Positions 37,890 through 46,654 of a stretch of DNA of 64,000 nucleotides are shown here, one piece after another. The position numbers and the translations under genes were made by a program. This DNA comes from Pedobacter polysacchareus (lineage in GTDB: Bacteria > Bacteroidota > Bacteroidia > Sphingobacteriales > Sphingobacteriaceae). The DNA is taken from positions 510,621 through 574,620 of the forward strand of contig NZ_JAHYSS010000004.1 of the NCBI RefSeq assembly GCF_019802255.1. Reading direction: 5' to 3'. The notes under the pieces are model-generated. The model searched no databases. It saw only the letters and a list, made by a program, of their open reading frames with translations, and had not been told where the DNA came from. Position 1 is the first letter of the stretch. Each line of letters opens with the position of its first letter.

Positions 37890-38020
37890 CAGAAACAAAG
37901 CTAAAATTTATACCCAAAGAAAGTATAAACCTCAGTTAAGAAAACGTAAAACTCCTTTTGTCAGCTGATAACAGCAGTGTAGCCGTATTTTATGGAAATA
38001 ACAAAAAACAATTCAAGATT

Positions 38021-38042
38021 TTATAACGTTATGATGTTATAA
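38021..38042. promoter_or_regulatory. Inverted repeat TTATAAC-N8-GTTATAA
   Basis: A perfect 7-bp inverted repeat with an 8-base spacer, itself containing the palindrome ATAACGTTAT. It lies between the divergent TonB-receptor and acidic-protein genes, 10 bases before the latter's ATG. It has operator geometry, but no regulator is adjacent, and AT-rich palindromes also arise by chance. Confidence 0.4.
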
Positions 38043-38052
38043 TTTGATCATT

Positions 38053-38475
38053 ATGAGTACAGAAAAAAAGGATAAACTTCATCCGACAGACCTGGGAGAA
38101 ACGAAAGATTTTGACAATTTATCTTATGATAAAGACAAAAATAGCTTTGTATTTGATGTAAAAGGGGAAGAAAAAGATTACGATCACCCTTTACCTTATG
38201 ATACTTCGGCACCCAATGGGGAAGATAGTAGTTCTTCTTATGATGAAGCTAACCCTTATATTGGAAGCGAGTATAATGATGAAGAACAAATAGGCGAAAA
38301 CCTGGAAGAGGCAGGTATGCACATAGATAACGGAGAGATTGTTGCTCTTGCTCCAGAAGATGAATTACTAGCAAGAACAGCAGAAGATGAACGCAAAGAT
38401 CTTGATGAAGAAGGGTATCCCATCAATGACACTCCAGAACAGGTTAGGAAAATTAAGGGTTTACGTCAAGGTTAA
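38053..38475 (+). CDS. Small acidic protein of unknown function
   Basis: A 140-residue, strongly acidic, probably disordered cytoplasmic protein (from ATG 38053; the longer frame begins TTG). It is rich in Asp, Glu, Ser and Tyr (e.g. GEDSSSSYDEANPYIGSEY) with no signal peptide or membrane segment. The end, GYPINDTPEQVRKIKGLRQG, is the most structured-looking part. No family was recognised. The last 23 bases overlap the end of the convergent dnaX gene. Confidence 0.6.
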   Translation: MSTEKKDKLHPTDLGETKDFDNLSYDKDKNSFVFDVKGEEKDYDHPLPYDTSAPNGEDSSSSYDEANPYIGSEYNDEEQIGENLEEAGMHIDNGEIVALAPEDELLARTAEDERKDLDEEGYPINDTPEQVRKIKGLRQG

Positions 38476-40321
38476 ACTTACGACGGAGTTCCTCTAATTT
38501 CGGGTTTTTATCAAGTAAGAACTGATACTTCTCAGTACTGGTATATAGTCGGTTTACCACTTCACGTGCTGCCTGAATAGTTTTCACAGAGATGCTGAAG
38601 TTTTTCAATCGTGGTCTGAGGAAATTCATCAGATCTACCATTTCTTCCTGTAAAAGTCCTTCCTGAAGCTTATGTTCGACCTTGGCGATGATCAGTTCTG
38701 TGCCCTCTAATTGTGGTTCAGCACCAATCATTAAGGTGTAAATGTTAATTTTTCCGGCGGTTTTTGCATTTTCCGCATATTGATTCCATAAGCTCAAAAA
38801 CTGCTCGTGCGAAAAAGATTCTCTTGAATCCCCACTAATATATTTAGGTTCATCGCTGTCAGCTCCGGCAGATTTGGCATTCATATCTGTTAAAGAAGGA
38901 ATGAACGTACCAGTGGTATTGCTGCCATTCAGACTGATTTTTTGAGTTAAAGCAATTTTTGAAGTAGGAGCAGTGGAAGATTTCACAGGTGCACTAAGGG
39001 CTGCTGCGGGAACAGGTTTCGGCGCCGGTTCAGCAAGGACAGGAACACTCTGGGCTGTTGGATAGGGTACAGAGGCAGGTGTAGCTACAGGCGCTGGTGT
39101 TGATGCTTGTGTTTCGGCAGAAACCTGAGATAGCATTGGCGCTGCCGGCGGACTTACATTAGTTTTTTTTTTAATCTGATTTTGGTCAGTTGCGGCGTTT
39201 TGTACAGGTTGCTGGGCAAGTTGCAGGACTGATGGAATATGACACATCTTGATCAGTGCCAGCTCCACCTGAAGTCGCTGGTTCTTGCTGTTCTTATAAA
39301 TTAGGTCACACTGATTGGCAAGGTTTAAAGCGGTCAATACAAAGGAAACAGGTGTCTGCTGACTTTGGCTGATGTATTTTTGTTTAATATTCTCGCTAAC
39401 CTCTAATAATTTCGTGGTTTGCGGATCTTTCGCTACCAATAAATTTCTTAGGTGACTGGCCAATCCGTTGATGAAGTTATTTCCATCAAAACCATTGTTC
39501 AGGATCTCATCAAAAAGGATCAAGGCATTGCTCACATCAGCGCTTAGCAAATATTGAGTCAGCTTAAAATAGTAATCATAATCCAGGATATTCAGGTTAT
39601 CAATTACCGATTTATAAGTTAGGTTCTTATTGGTGTAACTCACAATCTGGTCAAACATGGAAAGGGCATCCCTCAATCCACCGTCTGCCTTTTGTGCAAT
39701 AATATGCAGGCCGTCTGCTTCTACACTGATATTTTCACGTACTGCAATTTTATTCAGTAAGCTGGAAATATCATCCACCTGAATCCTGTTAAAGTCAAAA
39801 ATCTGACAACGGGAAAGGATGGTTGGAAGTATTTTATGTTTTTCTGTAGTAGCTAATATAAATATAGCATAGGATGGCGGTTCCTCTAATGTTTTCAGAA
39901 AGGCATTAAATGCATTTGCCGAAAGCATGTGTACCTCATCAATGATATAGATCTTATATTTTCCTGCTTGAGGCGGAATGCGTACCTGTTCAATCAGACT
40001 ACGGATGTCGTCAACAGAGTTGTTGGATGCCGCATCTAATTCGTGAAAATTAAAAGAATGACCGGTTTGAAAAGAAACGCAGGAATCACAAGTACCACAA
40101 GCTTCCTGTTCAGGAGTCAGATTGGTGCAATTGATCGTTTTGGCAAGAATCCTTGCGCAAGTTGTTTTACCCACTCCCCTCGGCCCACAGAATAAAAAAG
40201 CCTGAGCTAATTGATTATTCTTGATGGCATTTTTAAGTGTACCTGTAATGTGATGTTGACCAACAACGGTTTCAAACGTTGCCGGACGGTATTTACGGGC
40301 TGAAACTATAAAATTCTCCAT
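38453..40321 (-). CDS. dnaX: DNA polymerase III subunit gamma/tau
   Basis: Clamp-loader ATPase of 622 residues. The P-loop GPRGVGKT is at 46-53, the zinc-binding cysteines are Cys65, Cys75, Cys78 and Cys81, the DEVHMLS Walker B is near 127, and the SRC sensor motif (ILSRCQIFDFNR) near 170. A proline/alanine-rich linker (about 390-470) leads to a C-terminal tau-like domain. No obvious frameshift signal for a short gamma form was searched for in detail. The gene is convergent with, and overlaps, the acidic-protein gene. Confidence 0.96.
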   Translation of the reverse strand: MENFIVSARKYRPATFETVVGQHHITGTLKNAIKNNQLAQAFLFCGPRGVGKTTCARILAKTINCTNLTPEQEACGTCDSCVSFQTGHSFNFHELDAASNNSVDDIRSLIEQVRIPPQAGKYKIYIIDEVHMLSANAFNAFLKTLEEPPSYAIFILATTEKHKILPTILSRCQIFDFNRIQVDDISSLLNKIAVRENISVEADGLHIIAQKADGGLRDALSMFDQIVSYTNKNLTYKSVIDNLNILDYDYYFKLTQYLLSADVSNALILFDEILNNGFDGNNFINGLASHLRNLLVAKDPQTTKLLEVSENIKQKYISQSQQTPVSFVLTALNLANQCDLIYKNSKNQRLQVELALIKMCHIPSVLQLAQQPVQNAATDQNQIKKKTNVSPPAAPMLSQVSAETQASTPAPVATPASVPYPTAQSVPVLAEPAPKPVPAAALSAPVKSSTAPTSKIALTQKISLNGSNTTGTFIPSLTDMNAKSAGADSDEPKYISGDSRESFSHEQFLSLWNQYAENAKTAGKINIYTLMIGAEPQLEGTELIIAKVEHKLQEGLLQEEMVDLMNFLRPRLKNFSISVKTIQAAREVVNRLYTSTEKYQFLLDKNPKLEELRRKFNLDVNP

Positions 40322-40462
40322 TCGCCAACGAAATTATAAATTTTTTATGGAGCAGAGGGGATTTGTTGGAAAATAAAATGATCTGCTTTGGAATTTTTGG
40401 TTTTTATGTTTTCTTAATTGTAAATTTCATGTATATTTGCGCAAATAACGTAAACTTCATTT

Positions 40463-41695
40463 ATGAGACGCTTTCTTTTCGGGCTCTTTATGGTTCTTCC
40501 ATTCCTGAGCTACGCCCAATCCAATTTCCAAAAAGGATATTTGATCACTAATAAAAAAGATACCTTGAAAGGTTGGATCGATTACCGGGAACTGGCACAC
40601 AATCCAACTTCAGTAAGTTTTAGTGACAATGGTCGTACAGAAACGAAGGTATATACGCTAAAAGATTGCGCCGAATTCCATATCAATTATGATAACACGA
40701 CCTATCGACGTTTTTTAGTAGACATCACTACGGCTTCAATTGAATTCTCTGAACTTACTGACAAGATAGATAAGAGTTTCAGAACGGACAGTGTTTTCCT
40801 TCTGGTACTGCAGGAAGGACCAAATGTTACGCTTTATAGCTACACAGACCGAATTAAAGAAAGGCTTTACATTCAGGATAAAACTGATGCAGTTCCGGTT
40901 GAACTGATCAGAGAGCTTTCTCATCAGCCGAAGGATCCGAGTAAAATAATGATCAATATTCAATATGTCAGACAGTTAATGAGTTTGGTCAGGAAATATG
41001 GGAAATGGACGGAGGCTATGGAGAGAAAACTTTCAATATTAGATTACCAAAGAAAAGAGCTGATTAGGATCGTGCTAGTGATCAATGATCAGCAGCTGGC
41101 GCCTTCAAAATTTCCTAAAACAAGATGGTTTGCAGGACTGAATATGGACCTGGGACGTACTAAATTTGAAGGATCGTCCGGACTGGCTTCAAAAGAAGCG
41201 AAATCAAAGACAACTGTAAGCCCAATGGTTAATGGCGGGGTTGATGTTTTCGTTAATCCGGCTATCCGTAAACTAGTGTTTCGTACAGAACTTAGCCTGG
41301 TTAAAACCAATAGCGAAGTTTCAGGTCCAAGAGGATATGATGCCTTTGATATGCTCACTGCCACATTGAGCTCAGGTATTTTATACCACCTTTATAGCAA
41401 AGAGAATTTTAAGATTTATATGAGTGGAGCATTTGGGATCAATTTTTCTGATTTCAGCAAGCACAGCGGATATAAGATCTTGGATGGGGCCCTTAACGAA
41501 TTTAAAGTAGATTATTCATTAACGATGAGGACCATACACCTTTCTTTTCCTGTTCATGTGGGTGTAGTACTGAATAAAAAGATGGAATTCCTTGCAGGCT
41601 ATAATTTCCCCACCAACATGGTGGATTACGTACATATAGGGATGTACAGACAACGAATGAGGGTTGGATTCAACTATCTTTTTGGTAAATACTAA
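40463..41695 (+). CDS. Outer-membrane beta-barrel-type protein, paralogue 1
   Basis: A 410-residue exported protein: signal peptide ending SYAQ (residue 18-19), an N-terminal beta-rich region with YLITNKKDTLKGWIDYRE and YTLKDCAEFHI, a helical stretch around 160-200, and a C-terminal half of amphipathic strands (FAGLNMDLG, PMVNGGVDVFVNPAIRKLVFRTELSL) ending MRVGFNYLFGKY with a terminal aromatic, as outer-membrane barrels do. It is followed 19 bases later by a paralogue sharing roughly half its residues. No family name or function is known to me. Confidence 0.7.
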   Translation: MRRFLFGLFMVLPFLSYAQSNFQKGYLITNKKDTLKGWIDYRELAHNPTSVSFSDNGRTETKVYTLKDCAEFHINYDNTTYRRFLVDITTASIEFSELTDKIDKSFRTDSVFLLVLQEGPNVTLYSYTDRIKERLYIQDKTDAVPVELIRELSHQPKDPSKIMINIQYVRQLMSLVRKYGKWTEAMERKLSILDYQRKELIRIVLVINDQQLAPSKFPKTRWFAGLNMDLGRTKFEGSSGLASKEAKSKTTVSPMVNGGVDVFVNPAIRKLVFRTELSLVKTNSEVSGPRGYDAFDMLTATLSSGILYHLYSKENFKIYMSGAFGINFSDFSKHSGYKILDGALNEFKVDYSLTMRTIHLSFPVHVGVVLNKKMEFLAGYNFPTNMVDYVHIGMYRQRMRVGFNYLFGKY

Positions 41696-41714
41696 TGATT
41701 AAAATTTATAATAT

Positions 41715-42953
41715 ATGAAGCGTATTTTTCTTTTCTTAATGATGGCTATTCCTGCCATTGGAATTGCTCAGTCTAATTTCCAAAAAGGGTACTTAGTGAC
41801 AAATGCGGGAGATACCCTTAAAGGATATATTGATTATAGGGAAGGATTGAAAAACCCGACTTCATTTGTCTTTAAAACCGAATTAAATTCAGCAGCCCCT
41901 AAGACTTACACGTTAAAAGATTGTACAGCCTGGCACATTGATGATATGGTATCCTACCAACGTTTTCTGGTAGACATCAGTTTAGGTTCAGTTGAAATTT
42001 CTAAAATCTCCTCCCTGGTGGATACTGCATCTAGAAGAGATACTGTCTTTCTACAAGTATTGCAATCAGGGCCGAATGTGACTTTATATGCTTACGTGGA
42101 CCACATCAAAACCAGGTTTTACATCTTAGATAAAACCGATATTCTTCCTACAGAATTAGTGATGCAGCTATATTATAGAGATGATGAATCTGGAAAGCTC
42201 ATCACCAACCTGAGGTATGCCCGTCAGTTATTAAGCCTGATGCAAAAGTATGACAAGTTGACGCCGCCAAATGAACGTAGACTGTCGACATTAAAATATG
42301 AGGAAGATGAGCTCATTAAGGTGGTGGCTTTAATTAATGGTCAGGAGAGAATTAAGTCTAAGTATAAGCAATTCAGGTGGTTTGCTGGACTTAGTCTGGA
42401 CATGGCAAATACGAAGTTCCGGGGGGAAACTCCACTGGCCTCATCAGATGCAAAATCAAAAACATCTTTCTCGCCAATGTTTAGCGGTGGTGTTGATTTA
42501 TTTGTAAATCCTGCAATCCGAAGACTGTTATTTCGCGTAGAAATGGCTTTCGTAAAGAGTAACAGTGAAGTAAGCAGCCCTGCAGGAGGAAACTCCTTTG
42601 ATCAGTTGAATTTTATACTCGGCCCTTCCATACTTTATCACGTTTATAATGCTGATCACCTAAAGGTTTTTGTGAGTGTAGGAGCAGGCCTGAATTATTC
42701 AAAAGTCAATAATCTGGTGAATTTCAAATATGAAAAGGAGATCCTGACTGATGATATGAGAAAAGTTGCGGTTCCGCTTGAACTGGAAAAATTTTACTTA
42801 ACCATTCCTATTAATGTAGGAGTGGTGCTGAATAAAAGAATCGAATTGCTGGCCGGTTATAGCGTTCCTACTTCCATGACTAGCTACGTTTATTATAGTG
42901 CAGAGCGACAAAGATTTCGTGTCGGTCTTAACTATCTGTTTGGTAAACACTAA
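41715..42953 (+). CDS. Outer-membrane beta-barrel-type protein, paralogue 2
   Basis: A 412-residue paralogue of the preceding protein with the same layout: signal peptide ending IGIAQ, then SNFQKGYLVTNAGDTLKGYIDYRE, YTLKDCTAWHI, the shared FLVDI, GPNVTLYAYVDHIK and a C-terminal barrel-like half ending FRVGLNYLFGKH. Conservation is strongest in the N-terminal domain and the last strands, and lowest in the loops between. The two genes arose by tandem duplication and are surely co-transcribed. The rpsF promoter begins six bases beyond the stop codon. Confidence 0.7.
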   Translation: MKRIFLFLMMAIPAIGIAQSNFQKGYLVTNAGDTLKGYIDYREGLKNPTSFVFKTELNSAAPKTYTLKDCTAWHIDDMVSYQRFLVDISLGSVEISKISSLVDTASRRDTVFLQVLQSGPNVTLYAYVDHIKTRFYILDKTDILPTELVMQLYYRDDESGKLITNLRYARQLLSLMQKYDKLTPPNERRLSTLKYEEDELIKVVALINGQERIKSKYKQFRWFAGLSLDMANTKFRGETPLASSDAKSKTSFSPMFSGGVDLFVNPAIRRLLFRVEMAFVKSNSEVSSPAGGNSFDQLNFILGPSILYHVYNADHLKVFVSVGAGLNYSKVNNLVNFKYEKEILTDDMRKVAVPLELEKFYLTIPINVGVVLNKRIELLAGYSVPTSMTSYVYYSAERQRFRVGLNYLFGKH

Positions 42954-42958
42954 GATGA

Positions 42959-43010
42959 TTTGATTTTTAATATATAATTGCTACATTTGCATCCCCGTAT
43001 TTGATGCGGG
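42959..43010 (+). promoter_or_regulatory. Promoter of the rpsF operon with start-site hairpin
   Basis: TTTG (42959-42962), a 19-base spacer and TACATTTG (42982-42989) are a perfect Bacteroidota promoter, just after the preceding gene's stop. The first transcribed bases form CCCCG-N9-CGGG (42993-43010). An S6:S18-binding leader is known to control rpsF operons in several phyla, but I could not confirm its conserved motif here; the hairpin is shared with the tRNA-Phe and carA promoters instead. Confidence 0.75.
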
Positions 43011-43035
43011 AAATAAACATAAATTAATCATAACA

Positions 43036-43398
43036 ATGAATCAGTACGAAACTGTTATCGTTCTAACCCCGTTGTTATCAGAAGAGGTTGCTAAAGAGGC
43101 ATTAGCCAAATTCAGCAAAATCATCACTGATAGCGGAGCCGAGATTGTTCAAGAGGACAATTGGGGTTTGAGAAAATTAGCGTATCCGATTGAAAAGAAA
43201 GCAAGCGGATTCTTCCACCTTACAGAATACAAATCTTCAGGTGAATTAGTAAGTAAATTGGAATTAGAACTAAAACGTGATGAGCGTGTTCTACGTTTCC
43301 TTACCATTAGATTAGATCGTCATGCGGTTGCGTATAATGAGAAGAAACGCAGTGGTGCTTTTAACAAAAAACCTAAGAAAGAGGAGGTTGCAGGATAA
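43036..43398 (+). CDS. rpsF: 30S ribosomal protein S6
   Basis: Ribosomal protein S6, 120 residues: [43 protein letters not shown] and [19 protein letters not shown] are all typical. S6 binds 16S rRNA as a dimer with S18. The stop codon overlaps the rpsR start codon (TAATG), so the two subunits are translationally coupled. In many bacteria ssb sits between them; here it does not. Confidence 0.98.
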   Translation: MNQYETVIVLTPLLSEEVAKEALAKFSKIITDSGAEIVQEDNWGLRKLAYPIEKKASGFFHLTEYKSSGELVSKLELELKRDERVLRFLTIRLDRHAVAYNEKKRSGAFNKKPKKEEVAG

Positions 43399-43661
43399 TG
43401 GCTAAAGATCAAATACAATATGTTACTGCTCCAAAAGTGGACGATAACAGAAAAAAATATTGCCGTTTCAAAAAGAACGGAATTAAATATATTGATTACA
43501 AAGACGCAAACTTTTTGTTAAAGTTCATCAATGACCAAGGTAAAATTTTACCTCGCCGTTTAACCGGTACTTCATTGAAATTCCAACGCAAAGTGGCACA
43601 AGCGGTAAAACGCTCACGTCATATTGGTTTGTTACCTTTTGTTGCTGACCAATTAAAATAG
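43398..43661 (+). CDS. rpsR: 30S ribosomal protein S18
   Basis: Ribosomal protein S18, 87 residues. The core [40 protein letters not shown] is diagnostic, and [17 protein letters not shown] forms the basic C-terminal helix. It starts on the last base of the rpsF stop codon and precedes rplI by 10 bases. Confidence 0.98.
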   Translation: MAKDQIQYVTAPKVDDNRKKYCRFKKNGIKYIDYKDANFLLKFINDQGKILPRRLTGTSLKFQRKVAQAVKRSRHIGLLPFVADQLK

Positions 43662-43671
43662 GAGCTGAGAA

Positions 43672-44115
43672 ATGGAAATTATTTTAAAACAAGATATCAA
43701 ATCCCTAGGGGAGAAAGACGATATCGTTAATGTAAAGCCAGGATACGGTCGTAACTACTTAATCCCTCAAGGATTCGGTCAGTTGGCTACTCCTTCAGCG
43801 AAAAAAGTATTAGCAGAAAACTTGAAACAAGCTGCTTTTAAACAAGATAAAATTAAGAAAGATGCTGATGGTATCGCTGCACGTTTAGTAGATGTGAAGT
43901 TAACTATCGGTGCTAAAGCTGGTGAAACAGGAAAGATTTTTGGTGCAGTAAACACTATTATGATTTCTGATGCATTGAAACAACAAGGTTTTGATGTTGA
44001 CCGTCGCCGTATCACTTTCGAAACTGAACCTAAATTTGTTGGTGAATACATAGCCAACTTAAACTTACACAAAGAAGTGAAAGTTAAAGTTCCTTTCGAA
44101 GTTGTAGCTGAGTAA
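43672..44115 (+). CDS. rplI: 50S ribosomal protein L9
   Basis: Ribosomal protein L9, 147 residues. The N-terminal domain MEIILKQDIKSLGEKDDIVNVKPGYGRNYLIPQGFG binds 23S rRNA, followed by the long connecting helix and a C-terminal domain ending VKVPFEVVAE. Last gene of the rpsF-rpsR-rplI operon, closed by a strong terminator 13 bases downstream. Confidence 0.98.
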   Translation: MEIILKQDIKSLGEKDDIVNVKPGYGRNYLIPQGFGQLATPSAKKVLAENLKQAAFKQDKIKKDADGIAARLVDVKLTIGAKAGETGKIFGAVNTIMISDALKQQGFDVDRRRITFETEPKFVGEYIANLNLHKEVKVKVPFEVVAE

Positions 44116-44128
44116 TCTTATCTGCACG

Positions 44129-44168
44129 ATATAAAAAGGGTTCTGATTTATCAGAGCCCTTTTTATAT
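44129..44168 (+). terminator. Terminator of the rpsF operon
   Basis: An 18-bp stem, ATATAAAAAGGGTTCTGA (44129-44146) against TCAGAGCCCTTTTTATAT (44151-44168), with one G-U pair and a TTTA loop. The T run is within the 3' arm. Confidence 0.93.
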
Positions 44169-44224
44169 TGCCTTTTTTGCCAAACAACAGATATGGAATT
44201 CCCCAATCTTCTTACCTTTGAGTA

Positions 44225-44947
44225 ATGGCAACTAAGAAACGCAACCCTCGTAAAACTAAATCCCCTTTATTTCAAAAGATCACCCGCATAGTTACCAAAG
44301 TATTCCTTTGGTTTTTGATGGTATCTGTGCTTTGGGTATTGTTTTATCGATTTGTAAATCCGCCCATCACCTTGTTAATGGTCCAAAGGAATATCGAGCG
44401 TAAAGCCGATGGCAAGCCTTATAAAATGGAAAAGAAATGGGTAGACTTTGATCAGATTTCAGACAATATGAAAAGGGCTGCTGTATCTGCAGAAGATCAA
44501 CTTTTCCTAAAACACATCGGCTTCGACGTAAAAGCGATCGAAAAGGCTTTTACTGCCAATCAAAAAGGTAAAAAGATTAAGGGAGGAAGTACGATCTCTC
44601 AGCAAACTGCCAAAAATGTATTCCTATGGCCAGGTCGCTCCTGGATCCGTAAAGGTTTTGAAGCTTATTTTACTTTGCTCATCGAAATCTTTTGGAGCAA
44701 AGAGCGCATATTAGAAGTCTACCTCAATGTGATAGAAATGGGAGATGGGATTTATGGTGCCGAAGCCGCTTCACAGGCTTATTATGGAAAATCCTGTACT
44801 AAGCTGAGCAGGGCACAGGCCGCATTAATTGCCGCGTGTTTTCCAAACCCTATCCGCTGGTCGCCGAAACATGCAACTCCTTATATTCGCCACAGACAAT
44901 ACCTGATCATGAAAAATATGCGCAGATTAGGTCCGCTTGATTTTTAG
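44225..44947 (+). CDS. mtgA: Monofunctional peptidoglycan glycosyltransferase
   Basis: A 240-residue GT51 enzyme that polymerises lipid II into glycan strands. One N-terminal membrane anchor (about 24-42) precedes the catalytic domain with Glu90 in VSAEDQLFLKHIGFD, GGSTISQQTAKNVFLWPGRSW and the second conserved Glu in ERILEVYLNVIEMGDGIYGAEAA. There is no transpeptidase domain, so it is of the MtgA type. A TACCTTTG box lies four bases before the ATG, too close for a normal leader. Confidence 0.95.
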   Translation: MATKKRNPRKTKSPLFQKITRIVTKVFLWFLMVSVLWVLFYRFVNPPITLLMVQRNIERKADGKPYKMEKKWVDFDQISDNMKRAAVSAEDQLFLKHIGFDVKAIEKAFTANQKGKKIKGGSTISQQTAKNVFLWPGRSWIRKGFEAYFTLLIEIFWSKERILEVYLNVIEMGDGIYGAEAASQAYYGKSCTKLSRAQAALIAACFPNPIRWSPKHATPYIRHRQYLIMKNMRRLGPLDF

Positions 44948-45005
44948 TCTGTTTATATGATAATGGTTAGATTTCTATAACTTTAACCGGCTTTAACATT
45001 ATAAT

Positions 45006-46046
45006 ATGCTAAGAAAGATGATGAACTTTAAAATAAACTATCTTTTATCCTGCTTGCTGCTCTTTTTTTGCAGCACAGTTTACGGACAGCAGAAATATGT
45101 AATGGTGATTCATGGCGGTGCCGGAACCATCCTGAAAAAGAACATGAGCCCTGAAAAGGAAGCGGCCTATGTAGCTGATTTAACAAAGTCTTTACAGGCT
45201 GGGTACAATGCGATCAAAGCAGGTAAATCAAGCCTGGATGCTGTAGAAGCAGCGATTCAGGTGATGGAAAATTCTCCTTTATTTAATGCAGGTAAAGGTG
45301 CTGTTTTTACCCATGACGGTAGAAATGAAATGGACGCTGCGGTGATGGATGGTAAAACATTGATGGCCGGAGCTGTTGCCGGAGTAACCGTAATCAAAAA
45401 TCCGATTAGTGCAGCAAGGGCAGTGATGGAGAAATCCGAACATGTGATGATGGTGGGACCAGGTGCCGAAGCTTTCGCTAAGCAGGCAAAACTGGACATC
45501 GTGGATCCTAAGTATTTCTTTACTAAAGAACGTTGGGATGGCTTGCAAAAGGCGATCCAGCAGGATTCTGTGAAAGCGGTGCTGGATCACGGTAGTAAGA
45601 AAACGGAAAAATTGGGAACCCAAAATAGTGATTACAAATTCGGTACAGTGGGTGCTGTGGCATTAGATAAAGCAGGGAATCTCGCTGCAGGAACTTCTAC
45701 CGGTGGTATGACCAATAAAAAGTATGGGCGGGTTGGAGATGCACCAATTATCGGTGCAGGAACTTATGCAAACAATGCGACAGCAGGAATTTCCTGCACT
45801 GGCTGGGGAGAGTTTTATATAAGAAATGTAGTTGCCCATGATATTTCAGCCATGATGGAATATAAAAACATGACCGTAGCAGAGGCTTCAAAAGCAGCCC
45901 TGGAAAAAGTAGGTAAAATGGGTGGAGATGGAGGTTTAATTGCCATGGACCAGCAAGGACACGTGGCTATGCCCTTCAATACCGCAGGGATGTATCGTGG
46001 TACGATTACTGCAGACGGAAAAATAGCGGTATTCATCTATAAATAA
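45006..46046 (+). CDS. Isoaspartyl peptidase / L-asparaginase, Ntn-hydrolase type
   Basis: A 346-residue type-2 asparaginase of the Ntn-hydrolase superfamily. A signal peptide (cut near VYGQ, residue 27) implies a periplasmic enzyme. VIHGGAGT starts the domain, and autocleavage is expected before the nucleophile Thr214 in KFGTVGAVALDKAGNLAAGTSTGG. The GDAPIIGAGTYA substrate loop is present. These enzymes hydrolyse beta-aspartyl dipeptides and asparagine. The gene stands alone; the terminator beyond it mainly serves the convergent gene. Confidence 0.93.
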   Translation: MLRKMMNFKINYLLSCLLLFFCSTVYGQQKYVMVIHGGAGTILKKNMSPEKEAAYVADLTKSLQAGYNAIKAGKSSLDAVEAAIQVMENSPLFNAGKGAVFTHDGRNEMDAAVMDGKTLMAGAVAGVTVIKNPISAARAVMEKSEHVMMVGPGAEAFAKQAKLDIVDPKYFFTKERWDGLQKAIQQDSVKAVLDHGSKKTEKLGTQNSDYKFGTVGAVALDKAGNLAAGTSTGGMTNKKYGRVGDAPIIGAGTYANNATAGISCTGWGEFYIRNVVAHDISAMMEYKNMTVAEASKAALEKVGKMGGDGGLIAMDQQGHVAMPFNTAGMYRGTITADGKIAVFIYK

Positions 46047-46064
46047 AAAAATCTATATATAAAA

Positions 46065-46109
46065 AAACCTGAATGGAGCGATTGAATTTCAATCGCTCCA
46101 TTCAGGTTT
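46065..46109 (-). terminator. Long perfect hairpin terminator
   Basis: A 22-base arm (46065-46086) and its exact complement (46088-46109) are separated by one base, so the real loop takes a few bases from the arm tips. On the minus strand it runs into a T7 tract, ending transcription of the 46127-46606 gene; it may also act for the asparaginase gene in the opposite direction. Confidence 0.9.
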
Positions 46110-46126
46110 AATGCTGTTATTGAGGA

Positions 46127-46606
46127 CTATAACAAATGTGCAAACACTTTGCTATGCCAGCTTTGCTCAAAAGGAACTTCCCATTTGGTCTGGAATTCTT
46201 CCAATGTCTGAACCATATTGTTAAATACAGTCGTTTCCTGGTTTACTTTTTTAATGCTCACTAAGGTCTCGAAATCTTCTTTGTTGGTTACGATCACCTG
46301 ATCGTCGATCTTATAGGCCATGTTAAACCTGTTGAAAAGATCTATGCCGTATTCCTGTTCAATTTCTTTAATCACCCTTACGGAGGCATCTATAGAACAT
46401 CCCGTTACGCCAGCACTCGCTTCATCTACTGTAAGGACAATAAAGAAGTTGTATAGTACCGATGCTTTGGCAGCTAATTGATGGCCGTGCGCTTTCCAGT
46501 TTGCCGCAAATTCATTCAGTTTTTGCTGAATGGCATCGGCTTCAGTTTCCGTGAATGCACGGTTGCTTTGGTATACCCAAACTTTTGATTGTGGAGAAAA
46601 AGACAT
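46127..46606 (-). CDS. Conserved protein of unknown function
   Basis: A 159-residue soluble protein. The pattern KVWVYQSNRAFTETEADAIQQKLNEFAANWKAHGHQLAAKASVLYNFFIVLTVDE, followed by GCSIDASVRVIKEIEQEYGIDLFNR, matches a protein common in Bacteroidota that is often labelled 'ABC transporter ATPase'. No Walker A or signature motif is present, so that label is not supported. It is divergent from the next gene, with under 50 bases between starts, so they share a small regulatory gap. Confidence 0.75.
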   Translation of the reverse strand: MSFSPQSKVWVYQSNRAFTETEADAIQQKLNEFAANWKAHGHQLAAKASVLYNFFIVLTVDEASAGVTGCSIDASVRVIKEIEQEYGIDLFNRFNMAYKIDDQVIVTNKEDFETLVSIKKVNQETTVFNNMVQTLEEFQTKWEVPFEQSWHSKVFAHLL

Positions 46607-46654
46607 ACCTCAAATTTAGTAATTTATTTAAATTGATTTCTCTAAAACGTGATC

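Noticed and set aside
38453..38475. Overlap of the acidic-protein gene with dnaX taken as a sign of a false gene
   Set aside because: Convergent 3' overlaps also occur at 7020-7023 and 47106-47140 here, and the acidic frame has a clean ATG and biased composition, so it is kept as a likely gene.
42990..43035. S6:S18-binding autoregulatory leader of rpsF
   Set aside because: A hairpin is present but the conserved binding motif could not be confirmed, and the same hairpin type occurs at unrelated promoters.
46127..46606. ABC transporter ATPase label
   Set aside because: Homologues carry this name in annotations, but no Walker A, signature or Walker B motif is present.
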